Assembly (NCBI GenBank): GCA_019155205.2
Contig: JAHNZQ020000308.1
Span: 600,467 to 664,466 of the forward strand
DNA from: Gracilaria vermiculophylla
Lineage: Eukaryota > Rhodophyta > Florideophyceae > Gracilariales > Gracilariaceae
Reading direction: 5' to 3'
DNA length: 64,000 bases
Made by a program: the position numbers and the translations under genes
Notes under the pieces: generated by a model
Told to the model about the DNA's origin: nothing
Database searches by the model: none
Seen by the model: only the letters and a program-made list of their open reading frames with translations
Shown here: one piece after another, positions 1 through 10,059 of the stretch
Layout: the number at the start of each line of letters is the position of its first letter
How positions within the stretch are numbered: position 1 is the stretch's first letter

Positions 1-23
1 CCGATGGGGAGGATAAAACACCT

Positions 24-1784
24 TTGGAGGACAACATCCCGTGTCTGGTCATCCAGAACGCCGACAGGAAAGAAGGGTCCGACGGAGAATGTTTGGAATG
101 CTGTGAACCGGGAGGAAAGTACAGTGGACTCCCTGAGGTGATGGCTCTGGTTGAAGAGGAGAAACAAGTTCTCCCCATTACCGTAGAGGAGTTCCTGAAG
201 AAGCAGAGTACGTATGCGTACTACAAGGAGTGCCTCGCCACGGTAGGGAGTTTGATATCATCGTTCGATGTCGACCGTGACGGCGTGCTTGTACGCCGCG
301 CCCCTCTGGATGGAGCGCTCTATAAGGTGGTGCCGACGAAGTTACGGGCGAGAGTGTTGTACCTCTCGCACTATCCGCGCCCCGCCGGGCACCCCGGTGG
401 ATCTCAAATGTATTTCACCATGCGGAGGTAGTTCTATTGGCCGAACATGGCCAACGACGCCTTCCAGACGGTGGCGGACTGCTATTCCTGCGCCGCCGCT
501 AGGGGGGGTATACGGAAACACCGGACGCCGATCACGCTGTTCCCACCTTCAGGACCATTGGAGTTTGTGGCCATGGACATCTTAGGTCCTCTCCCCAAGA
601 CGGAGCGCGGGCATCGATTTATCCTCGTGATCACGGATCGCTTTTCCAAGATCACGCGTGCCATCCCCCTTCGGAGCACTACTGCAGCAGTGATTGCCGA
701 CGCCTTTCTGGAGCAGTGGGTTTATCCCTACGGGATACCGTGTTACCTCCTTACGGACGATGGGCCCCAGTTCGCGGCGAAACTCTTCAGCGCCGTTTCC
801 GGAATGATGAGGATGAAGCAGTTGTTTACAACTGCCTATCACCACCAGACAAACGGCCAGGCGGAAAGGTTCAACAAAACCATCGCCTCGAGGCTGAAGC
901 ACTACGTCGCGGACCACCAGAAGGATTGGGACGCATATGTGGGACCTCTCACGTATGCATACAACCTACAGGTGCACCGCTGCACGGGGACTGCTCCTTT
1001 CAATTTGGTGCTCTCGCGCATCCCGCCAAGTGCTGTCATCGCGGCACGCGCCACGGCGCACCTGGCGGATGGGCCACAGGCGCCAACAGCAGCGCAAACC
1101 AAACGCTCCATCCTAAGGCGATATGTGAACGCACTCTCCCTTGCAAAGGAGAGACTCAATGCCTCACAGAGGAGATACAAACAGGACTTCGACCGAAAGG
1201 TTATGGAAGATCCTCACCTGAAGGAAGGCGACGGTGTGTTCCTCGATAAACCCGTGGAGAACTCCGATGAACCACCGGACGTCACGCGCAAGTTAGGGCC
1301 GACTACCACAGGGCCTTTCAAAGTCCTCGCCACCTACAGGGATACTGTCGCCATTGAGGGGAACGGTCTTAGGGATGTCATCTCCCGTGATAGGGTGACG
1401 AAAGTCCCAACGGCCAGCCTCCCAGGAATGTCCGCCACGCCACCTCAGGGACACCGCGCGGAGATTCCTCATTCCTGCACCTCAGGCGCGGCGGCACCAC
1501 GGGATACTGGGCACCACATCACCGCCCTCGGTGAGCCAATCCTGGAGGCTCCCGATGCCATCATGACCTCTGGAGGTGACATCCTCTACGCGGTGGATCA
1601 TATTGTCTCGCATCGACGAACCCCTGCAGGAGTACTGTACCGCGTCCGCTGGTATGGGTACACCTCGAAGGACGACACGGAAGAACCCCCGGAACATATC
1701 CCGGAGAACTTCCTTAGGAGGTACCACGCCAATCTGGTGCGGAAACGCGTCTCCATATTCGCGCTTCCGTTTAGGAAAGGTTGA
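24..1784 (+). pseudogene. pol 3' part: integrase with chromodomain, one in-frame stop
   Basis: Reads through 587 codons in one frame, interrupted only by TAG at 429-431. The first 135 codons hold the linker and the HH half of the integrase zinc finger. The CC half (DCYSC) lies just after the stop. The DDE core follows: first Asp in MDILGP, second in TDDGPQF, Glu in GQAERFNK. Conserved integrase words HHQTNGQAERFNK and WDAYVGPLTYAYN are present. The last ~55 codons are a chromodomain (YAVDHI, RVRWYGY), but the usual Trp after the DT pair is Glu (DTEEP). The integrase and chromodomain insert element cDNA, with the chromodomain guiding it to modified chromatin. The stop makes this copy non-functional unless it is read through. 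The upstream end is open, so no start codon is assigned. Confidence 0.85.
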
Positions 1785-2054
1785 AGGGGCCCAAAAACGG
1801 AGATGTTTTTCGTCTTCGCCGTCTACCCCCACCTGGAGTTATCGTTTTTGCTTCCAGGATGCTGTGCTCGCTTTTTCGCATGCTCCTACGGCGGCACTCC
1901 GTGTCGCTGAGCTCGCGGGCACGGCCTATGCATGTTTGAACTACCATTCGTGGAGTTTCTGCTCCATCGGAAGGCTCGTTCTTTGGTCTAGGTCCTCTCG
2001 CCTACAGGTCACCGAACTGCGTTGAATACTCCGCTTCGAGGCGCACTTTCGCTG

Positions 2055-3505
2055 TTAGCGCTTAGCTGTCGAAGATCTCAGCCAGACTGTCCTTGGGGGC
2101 CCCATCGAGGCTCGGTCTGTCCGGGCCTTATGGAGCTCTAGGACCCAAGCACGCGCCTCGCGCAGAGCCTCCACAGGAGAAGCCGGAGCAGGACGGCCTG
2201 TCACGAGGCACGCCTGTACCAACTCCTGGAAGGCAGCCTCCAGAGCCCCAGAGGAGACACCTCCCGACGGTGCACCCGATGCGGCCACCTCCGTTGACGG
2301 CACGACAACCGCCACGGAGGGAGCTGCAGACGGCGGACCAGCCAAGGCAGGAGCTCCCCGACGGGATTCCGCGGGCTCCGCATTGGAGGACGGCAATGCC
2401 AAGGGCGGAGTGGGAGACGCCGGAGGCGACGGCGGTGCGGGAACTGGAACACTCCGAAGGCGAGGCTGAGTAATCGGCGCAGGGACGCTCCGCAAGCAGG
2501 GTTGCACCACTGGGGCTGAACGTACCGGGACGGGAGTAATCTCATCCTCTTCCATTGGAGACACGGCGGCGATCACTGCGGGAGCACTCGGCTCCGCGGC
2601 GGGTCGCGGAGTTACTACCTCAGAAGGTGCGCCCATATCCTGGGAGGGAGCCAGTAACCGACGGGGCGCCTCAAACGCCAGACTCTCCATCAACGGGTCG
2701 GAGTCGGGTCCTCGACGCCGCGGCACCTGAGGAACCCAAGACGGCGACATACGGGGAAAGGCAGGATATGCGTGCCCGTAATCGTCTCCATTCGGACTCC
2801 TCACGATGGGGTGAAACTTGTCCTCGCCGTAATCGTACCAGAGAAAACCCGGTGGGGCATTCCACGCCACTTGGAGGTTGTAATCCAACAGTGTCTCCGC
2901 TTCGAACTCGCTCCATGCGGTGCCCTTAACCAGGTTTTGGATATCTAAGGAGCGCAGGACCCGTATGATGGACGCCGAAAAGAGGAGCAAACGCCCGGCG
3001 GTCGGCTGGTACGACGAGTCCCAGTAGAGGCGGCCGTCGGGGCATCGGGTATATGAAGTCACGCCTTAGTCCGCCGCTTGGAGATACCCCATTACGGGGC
3101 CTACCGCAAACTCCGTCGAGGCGATCGACATGACGAACCGTCCTAGGGAGTCATGTGGTTCCAGAACCTCTGAAGTGTGATACGCGAAGGTTATGGGAGT
3201 CGCCACGCAAAGATGCGGGGAAACCCAATGGTCCCTCCAGGAGTCGTTCACCTTCAAGTACTACTTCGGACGTTGTCCGGAGGGCATATCATGAAATTCC
3301 GTGTTGTGCCATCCGTAGAAGTACCTGAACGCGGTGCGTACGCGAGTTTCGTCCGCGAGGTGCGTCCCCCATCGATTCCGATTAAGCCAGTACAGGCGGT
3401 AGTGTGGGGAATCGAAGGGTAGCACCGCAAGGGCGGAGCGTCCATCGGCAAGGCTTCCCGTTAGCCCAGCTCTCTGGTGCGAACTCTCCTTATCGAGCAG
3501 GACTT
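2055..3505 (-). pseudogene. opposite-strand ORF of the chromovirus, second part (copy A)
   Basis: Continuation on the minus strand after TGA 3510. One frame carries YRLYWLNRNRWGTHLAD and RDHWVSPHLCVA, broken by TAG 3261-3263 and TAA 3066-3068. It then runs open from 3065 to TAA 2055-2057. That last open part begins with an ordered segment (GRLYWDSSYQPTAGRLLLFS, LWYDYGEDKFHPIV), followed by a long Pro/Ala/Val-rich, probably disordered region and a short charged end. Copy B keeps the matching segment and its stop at 7857-7859, but has lost the middle. In copy B the RPK-LKV junction carries a different stop one codon away, so those two stops look like independent decay. Function unknown. Confidence 0.5.
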
Positions 3506-3509
3506 GGAG

Positions 3510-4091
3510 TCACGCCTGGATCTCCCGTTCTTCAGCGCACCTTAGGTATGGAATATCGCAGTGTCCGACCGTGATCGGAGCATTGTCACCATGTACTGGA
3601 GTGTGAAGCCAATGGGCGCGATATGCAACGACGCGGTTCCGCTTCTGGTCGTTCCACGCAATCTCCGGGACGGCGCGGAATCGCATCGCCTGCAGGTAGA
3701 GCCCGAAATCGTGAATGTAATCCTTCACGGGAGACGGGAGACTCACGCGCCTATCGTGGAACGGGACGAACACTCGCGTGGCGCGATGATCGAAGTGCTC
3801 TCCTGGACGGAATGGTCTTACTGTCAAGGTGTGATACATCTCCGGAATGGAAGGGGATGTCGGCGCCGGCGTAGGAGAAGATATTCCGAAGGTGTGCGAA
3901 GCAGGGTGGATGGCGACCGAACGCGTGGTTGCACGTGAGGAGAGAGACCTCACATCACTCGGGGATCGATTCGAAGCTATATGCACCACCGCGGAGGGAG
4001 CCGTATCGAGCCGCCACCGTGGAATCCGAGGCGAAGCCGGGCGACCGGCATCGAGCGAGTTATGGAGCACCATCGCGGGGCGCGCGCTCAT
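3510..4091 (-). CDS. opposite-strand ORF of the chromovirus, first part (copy A)
   Basis: A 193-codon frame starts at ATG 4091 and ends at TGA 3510-3512, on the strand opposite to pol. I do not recognise the family. The N-terminal half is Ser/Thr/Pro-rich. The C-terminal half is well ordered, with words such as RPFRPGEHFDHRA, VFVPFHDRRVS, EIAWNDQKRN and HTPVHGDN. Copy B has the same words in the same frame on its minus strand, with ATG at 9109. Differences between copies fall mainly at third codon positions of this frame, which argues it was translated and selected. Opposite-strand genes near the 3' LTR are known in a few plant Ty3/gypsy elements, but I cannot link this one to them. It may continue past the stop into 2055-3505. 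Confidence 0.55.
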   Translation of the reverse strand: MSARPAMVLHNSLDAGRPASPRIPRWRLDTAPSAVVHIASNRSPSDVRSLSSRATTRSVAIHPASHTFGISSPTPAPTSPSIPEMYHTLTVRPFRPGEHFDHRATRVFVPFHDRRVSLPSPVKDYIHDFGLYLQAMRFRAVPEIAWNDQKRNRVVAYRAHWLHTPVHGDNAPITVGHCDIPYLRCAEEREIQA

Positions 4092-4590
4092 ATCCAATGG
4101 AGAACGGCGAAGGTGCGGACGAGAAACTTATGAGTCCGGCGCCTTCACGGAGACAGGATGAGCGGACGCAAAGAAGCGGGTGTTGCCAAAAGGAGTAACC
4201 TCGGAGAAAGTCGGAGTGGCTAACGCCTCCAGGGGGTAGGTATCCTAGCGGGACTGACCCACGCTCCGCCCACGGGAGTTGCGCGCTTGCACCGCACGCG
4301 ATGCGCCGGAGGATGCAGACACTCGCGCTGCCGACTGACGCAGCAGCTCCAAAAGGTGACACCAAGAAGGAGCGGATGTCGCCGGTGAAGGAGGAGCTCA
4401 GCCCACGAACGCCGCAAGGAGTGAAACGCGAGCCCGCGGCAACACGCCGCGCGGGAGTATGGAGAAGAGAAGGAACGCCTGAAGAAGAGAACGGGCAAAC
4501 TCTCGGAGGCCACACATGCCGCGAAACCGATAGGAGCCACCCCAAGGATCAAGAAAGCGGGTGATGCACCTCGAGGACGAGGTGTAATTT

Positions 4591-4603
4591 AGGAAAGGGG
4601 GTA
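4591..4603 (+). other. polypurine tract, copy A
   Basis: A purine run of A and G immediately precedes LTR1. The same kind of run precedes LTR2 (5218-5230) and LTR3 (9493-9505). Its place and composition fit the primer for plus-strand DNA synthesis in LTR elements. Confidence 0.65.
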
Positions 4604-5156
4604 TGTAGCACAGTGGCTCCTACGAAAATAGGGTGGTTTGGCCTTGAGGTATAATATTCCTAAGGAGAGTTCGTAATTTACTAGCTTGGCCACGTGGTGC
4701 ATAATCTCGCCCGCGTGCGCTACAGTATCCTTGAGGTATGGTAGAATTATTATTTATTTCAGATAATTTATGCAGGTAATTAGCACAGTAGTGAGACCTG
4801 CCGAGGCGGGCTCCCGGCTTGATATTTAAGCTGCCGGTTGAGCTTCACCTCTGGGGAGGTAAAGAAAAGCACCCTTGAGTCTTCTTCTACATTATCCGGT
4901 TGGAGTCTCTTGTCTATTCACGCAGGTTTCTAAGCCGTTGATCTCCAGGTCGCATCATAGCAGCGCCTGTAGGAGCATTGTCCGCCCAGTGAACCTTCCC
5001 CTCCGCTTGGTGTTTGCGGATCCCTTTCAGAATTCCCCCGGGTCGCGACAGCGGATTCCGGAGACCACCTTTAGGAATACGCACCTTTGGAGTCACCAAA
5101 AACTCCTAACGGGCGTTGTGCTTTACTACCTCGACAGGAGGGCTGACAGTACCACA
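4604..5156 (+). repeat. LTR1 (553 bp)
   Basis: Starts TGTAGCAC and ends GTACCACA, giving the TG...CA ends and short inverted termini of an LTR. It aligns along its whole length with 5231-5781 and 9506-10059. Shared blocks include GAGACCTGCCGAGGCGGGC, TTGAGTCTTC and the Gly-like block AGCGCCTGTAGGAGCA. An AT-rich word (ATATTTAA, about 4827) could be the TATA element. Many substitutions separate the three copies. Confidence 0.85.
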
Positions 5157-5230
5157 GATGGGAGCCACCCAAAGATCGCGCTATTGGAAGATGCACGTGG
5201 AGTACGTGATGCAGTTTAGAAAAGGGGATC
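5157..5230 (+). other. 74-bp internal remnant between LTR1 and LTR2
   Basis: This spacer aligns with the last 74-75 bases of internal sequence before LTR1 (4529-4603) and before LTR3 (9432-9505), and ends in a polypurine run. Two bases after LTR1 is TGGGAGCCACCC, where a tRNA primer-binding site would sit. The LTR-spacer-LTR unit therefore looks like an element that has lost all its genes, or an unequal-recombination product. Confidence 0.6.
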
Positions 5231-5781
5231 TGTAGTACGGTAGCTCCAAGGGGAACATGGTGGTGTGGCTTTGTGACATGATATTCTTAAGGAGGACTCT
5301 TATTTTATAAACTGAGCCACGTGGTGCATACTTCCGCCTGTGTGCGCTGCAGTATCCTTAAGGGATGGTAGAATTAAATTTATTTTAGTTAATTTGTGCG
5401 GGTAATTACTATTGTGAGACCTGCCGAGGCGGGCGCCCGGCTCAATACTTAATCTGCAGGTCGAGCTCCACCTCTGAGGAAGTGAACCAAGCACCCTTGA
5501 GTCTTCACCTTCTTATCCCGGTTGGAGACTTTCGTCGATCATCCTAAGGTTTTTAAGCCGCCAATCCCCAGGTTGCTTTCGTAGCAGCGCCTGTAGGAGC
5601 AGTATCCGCCCAGTGAACCTCCCCATCCGCTTGGTGTTGGCGAGTCCCCTTTAAGAACTCCCCCGGCTCGCGAAACCGAATAAAGGAGACCACCTTTAAG
5701 AACGCGTGCCTATGAAGTCAACAAAAAATCCAAACGGACATTTTGCTCTACTACCTCGAAAGGAGAACTGCCAGTACCACA
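5231..5781 (+). repeat. LTR2 (551 bp)
   Basis: Begins TGTAGTAC and ends GTACCACA, and is collinear with LTR1 and LTR3. It is the 5' LTR of copy B. Its 3' edge abuts pol sequence directly, with no primer-binding site. Confidence 0.85.
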
Positions 5782-5789
5782 CGAGGGAG

Positions 5790-7535
5790 GAGACAAAACA
5801 CATTTGGAGGACAAAATCCCATATCTCGTCATCGAGAACGCTGACAGAAAAGAAGGGTTCGATGAAGCATGTTGGGAATGCAATGAACCTTGAGGCAGAT
5901 TTAGTGGGCTCCCTGAGGTGATTGCCCTTGTTAAGGAGGAGAAAATCGTTCTCCCCATCATCACAGTGGAGTCCCGGAAGGATCGGAGTACGGATGCGTA
6001 CCACAATGTGTGCTTTGCTACTGTGAGTAGACTAAGTTCGTCATTGGATGTCGACGGAGACAGCGTACTCGTACGATGCGCTCCCCTTGACGGAGATCTC
6101 TAAAAGGTGGTACCGATGAGCCTACGGGCGAGGATGCTCTATATCTCGCACTATGCTCTTCTCGCCGGGCAGCCCGGTGGAACGCGAATGTATTTCGCCA
6201 TGAGGAAGGAGTTACGTTGGCCGAAAAGGGCTAATAACGCCTTCCAAAAGGTGGTGCATTGCCACTCGTGCGCCGCTTCTGTGGGAAACATCCGAAGCCA
6301 TCAGACGCCGCTTACCCTGTTCCCACCTTCAGGACCTTTAGAGTTCGTGGCCATAAATATATGGGGCCTCTTTCTAAGTCGGAGAGGGGGTACGAATTTA
6401 TACTCGTGATCACTGATCGGTTCTCGAAGATCACGCGCTCCATTCTCCTCCGGAGCACCGTTGCAGCAGTAATTGCCGACACCTTTAATGGGTTCATGCA
6501 TATGAGATCCCGATATATCTCCTTACTGACAACGGACCCGAGTTTGCGGTGAAGCTATTCAGCGCAATATCCGGAATGCTGGGGATGAATCATTTGTTTA
6601 CTACTGCTTATCACCTCGAGACCAATGGACAGGCGGAGAGATTTAACAAAACCATCGCCTCAAGGTTGAAACACTACGCCGTAGACCACCAAAAGGATTG
6701 GGACGCATATGTGGGCCCGCTCATGTATGCATACAACCTGCAGATGCTCCGCTCTATGGGTACCGCTCCTTTCAATCTGGTGCTCTCGCGCATTTTGTCT
6801 ACTGCCGTCACTGCGGCACGCGCTACGGCGCACCCAGCGGATGGGCAACAGGTCGCACTTGCCCCTCATGCAAAACGTTTCATCTTAAGGCGGTATAAGG
6901 ACGTATTACTCTTCACAAACGAGAGACTGCACGCCTCGCAGAGGAGATACAATCAGGATTTTGAGCGGAGGATAAAGCTAGGCCCCTACCAGAAGGAAGG
7001 CGACGGGGTTTTCTCCGGCAAACCTGCAGAGAAATCAGATGAATCGTCGCCGGACGTCACGCGCAAGTTAAACCCGAGCACCTCAGGGCCTCACAAAGTC
7101 CTTTAGACCAATAGGAACACTGTCGCCATTGAAGTAAACGGGCTCCGAGATGTCGTCCTCAGTGATAGAGTGAGGAAAGCCCCGACGCCCAGCCCTTCAA
7201 GAATGCCTGCCACCCCAGCTAAGGGGCCACATGCGGAACATCCTTCTCCGTCCACCTCAGGAGCGACGGCACCGCTGGATACTCGAAATCTCATAACATC
7301 TTTCTGGGAACCATTGATGGAAGCTCCAGGCGCAATTATGACCTTTCAAGGTGATATCCTCTATGCGGTAGACCATATCATCCCTCACCGACAAACCCCT
7401 GCAGGGACACTGTACCGCGCCCATTGGGACGAGTACATCTCAGAGGAAGACACGGAAGAACCTTCGGAACACATCCCGTAGAACTTCATCAGGAGATACC
7501 ACACCAATCTGGAGCGGAAATGCATCTCTGTATAT
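5790..7535 (+). pseudogene. integrase-chromodomain pol remnant, copy B
   Basis: Aligns with 12-1784 of copy A but is split by several stops and frameshifts into open pieces at about 5918-6103, 6107-6409, 6259-6552, 6549-7106 and 7170-7481. The zinc-finger region, the first catalytic-Asp region (changed to INIWGL in one frame), the TNGQAERFNK block with the catalytic Glu, and a chromodomain ending in a premature TAG at about 7480 can all be followed. At the codon that is TAG in copy A (429-431), copy B has GAG, showing that the copy A stop is a point change. Confidence 0.85.
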
Positions 7536-7856
7536 GCCTTATCGTTTGGAAAAGGGGGACAGGGACCCCATCCGGAGTTCTTTTTTATATCCGTTATCGA
7601 TACCCCACCTGGAGTTCTCTTTTTCTGGTCCAGGGTGCCGGAGCCTGCTTTTCGGACGCTGCCGTGGCGGCACTTCGTGTCGCTAAGCGCTCTGGCACGG
7701 CCCGTCTGTATTGCGACTACCGTTTACGGACCTTCTGCTTCAACTCAACAATCTTTTGTTTCGCCGCTGTCATGGACCATATCCCATCGCCGGGGCTTCG
7801 TCCGCCTACAGATCACCGAACCACGTCGCATACCGTTGTCAGGCGCGCTTTCGCCT

Positions 7857-9109
7857 TTAGCGTTTGGCTCTCGAAGAACTCCGCCAGACTCTCGTTGATG
7901 GCCGCCATCGAGACCCGGTCCGCTCGGCTTAAGTAGGTCTAGGACCCAGTTACGGTAATTGCACAGAGCCTCCTCGGGAGATGTCCAAGCAGGACGGCCC
8001 GTCACCAGGCACGCCTGCACCAACTACTGAAAGGCAGCACACAGAGCCCCAGAGGATACTCCGCCAGACGGTGCACCCGAAGCGGGCACCCCCATCGACG
8101 GCGCAACAACTGCCACGGAATGAGTCGCAGACAATGCACTGGCTGGGACGGAGGCTTCCGAGAGGATTCCGTCGAGGCGATCAACATGACGAAACGCCGA
8201 AAAGAGTCATGGGGATGCAGAACATCCGAGGTGTGTACGCGAAGGTAATTAGCGCTGCCACACGGAGGTGCGGGGATACCCAATGGTCCCTCCTGGAGTT
8301 GTTCACCTTCAGTTAATTCTTCGGACGCAGCTCGGAAGGCATGTAGTGGACCTCCGTGTTGTGAAAACCGTAGAAGTGTGCAAATGCGGTCCGCACTCGG
8401 ATATCATACGCAAGGTGCGTCCCCCATCGGTTGCGGCTGAGCCAGTAGAGGAAATCGCATGGGGGACCGAAAGGAAACACCGAAAAGGCAGATTGTCCAT
8501 CGGCGATGCTTCCGAGCCGCCCAGCTAGTCAAGCCTGGATCTGCCGCCCTCCGGCGCAACTTAGGTACGGAGTGTCGCAGTGTCCCACCGTGGTCAAAGA
8601 GTTGTCACCGTGCACCGGAGTGTAGAGCCAGTGAGCGCGAAAGTCGTCCTCCCAGTTCCGCTTCTGGTCGTTCCAAGCAATCTCCGGTGCGGTGCGGAAT
8701 CTCATCGCCTGAAGAAATAATTCGAAATGGTGAATCTAGTCCTCCACGGGGCACGGGAAACTGACGCGCCTGTCGTGGAAAGGCACAAGGACTCGCACAG
8801 CACGATAATCGAAGTACTCCCCTGGGCGAAATCGCGCACCGGTAGAGGTGTGATACACCTCAGGATCGGACGAAAACGTAGGCGCCTGTGCTGGAGGAGT
8901 CATTCCAAAGGTGTACGTAGCTGGTCAGATTGCGACAAAGTGTGTCATAGCACCTGAGGAGAATGACCTAACGCTACTTGGGGAGCGGCCCGCGGTTCTA
9001 CGCCCGACCGGGGAGGAAGCCACGTCGAGACGCATCGTGAAATGCGCGGAGAGGACGGATGACAGGATGCAGGCGAGTTATGGAGCACAATGGCTAGAAG
9101 CAAGTTCAT
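7857..9109 (-). pseudogene. opposite-strand ORF remnant, copy B
   Basis: The minus strand carries the same gene as 2055-4091. ATG 9107-9109 and stop 7857-7859 align with those of copy A. The segments FRPGEYFDYRAVRVLVPFHD, EIAWNDQKRNW and SRNRWGTHLAYDIRVRTAF are recognisable. It has frameshifts near the 5' end, a TAA in place of a Tyr codon in the RPKN-LKV junction, and a deletion removing the counterpart of roughly 2370-3105 in copy A. The TGA after the IQA codons is present in both copies. Function unknown. Confidence 0.5.
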
Positions 9110-9505
9110 ATCCAGTGGAGATCGATGGAGGCGCAAGAGAGAAAATTATGAAATAAAGCCCCTCCATGGGGAATGAACGAGCGAATGCGACAGCGTGGGC
9201 GTTTCCGAAAATGGACCCTCGAGGGAATCGGGGTGCTGGGCCCTCCCGCACAAGCAATTTTTGCCAATAAAGAGTGATAAGGATAGGTCAAGAAGAATGG
9301 GGGCCCGGAACCGCCCCCATGGAGATGCACGAGCCCGCGGTTAATATGCCGCACGGGAATAGAAAAGTGTGGAGGAACGCCTAAAGGAGAGGATTTGTCA
9401 CACCGCGGAAGGTTGCTCTAACATCAGCACCAATATGAGCCGCTTGCGGACCAAGTTATGGAAAGATGCGCCACAAGGACGCGGTGCAATTCAGGAAAGG
9501 GGGTA

Positions 9506-10059
9506 TGTAGTACAGTGGATCCTAAGGTGATATAGTGGTGTAGATTTACGACGAGATCTTCCTCAGAAGGGCTCGTATTTTATTAACTGAGCCCCGCGGG
9601 GCATACTTCTACCAACGTGCGCTACAGTACCTCTGAAGAACGGTAGTACTTGGATTTGTTTTAGTTAATTTGTGCATGTAATTGCTGCAGTAGTGAGACC
9701 TGTCGAGGTGGGCTTCTGGTGTCATAATTAATCTAACGGTCGAGCTCCACCACTGGGGAAGTAAAGAAAGCCCCCTTGAGTCTACGTCTATGTTTCCGGC
9801 TGGAGACTCTCGTCGGACATCCTATAGGTTTCTAAGCCACCGACCCCCAGGTCGCCTCGAAGCAACGCCTGTGGGAGCATGGCGCACCCAGTAAACCTCC
9901 CTCTTCGCTTGGTGTTGGCGGATCCCCTTACAGAATTCTCCCGGATCGAGACAGCGATTACCAGGGACCACCTTAAGGAACACGCCCATTTGGAGTCAAC
10001 AAAGAACCCTGAAGGACGTTGTGCACTTCCACCTCGAAATTAAAATTGACAGTACCACA
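9506..10059 (+). repeat. LTR3 (554 bp)
   Basis: Starts TGTAGTAC and ends GTACCACA, and is collinear with LTR1 and LTR2. It is the 3' LTR of copy B and the right edge of the repeat block. The following sequence is AT-rich and unrelated to the element. Confidence 0.85.

Larger units (their letters stand above)
1..5156 (+). mobile_element. Ty3/gypsy chromovirus, copy A (left end outside window)
   Basis: Degenerate LTR retrotransposon cut by the window edge. In order it holds the end of pol (RNase H linker, integrase zinc finger, integrase core, chromodomain; 24-1784), a 2.8 kb stretch with an opposite-strand gene (2055-4091), a polypurine tract at 4591-4603 and an LTR at 4604-5156. Integrase placed last in pol plus a C-terminal chromodomain defines the chromovirus branch of Metaviridae. 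No gag, protease or reverse transcriptase is visible; they may lie left of the window or be deleted as in copy B. Copy B at 5231-10059 is collinear and clearly diverged, so both insertions are old. Confidence 0.85.
5231..10059 (+). mobile_element. Ty3/gypsy chromovirus, copy B, gag/RT deleted
   Basis: Bounded by LTR2 (5231-5781) and LTR3 (9506-10059). LTR2 is followed at once by sequence matching position 5 onward of copy A, which is pol just before the integrase zinc finger. Gag, protease, reverse transcriptase, most of RNase H and any primer-binding site are therefore missing. Then come a broken integrase-chromodomain region (5790-7535), the opposite-strand gene remnant (7857-9109), a polypurine tract and LTR3. 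It could not transpose on its own. Confidence 0.8.
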
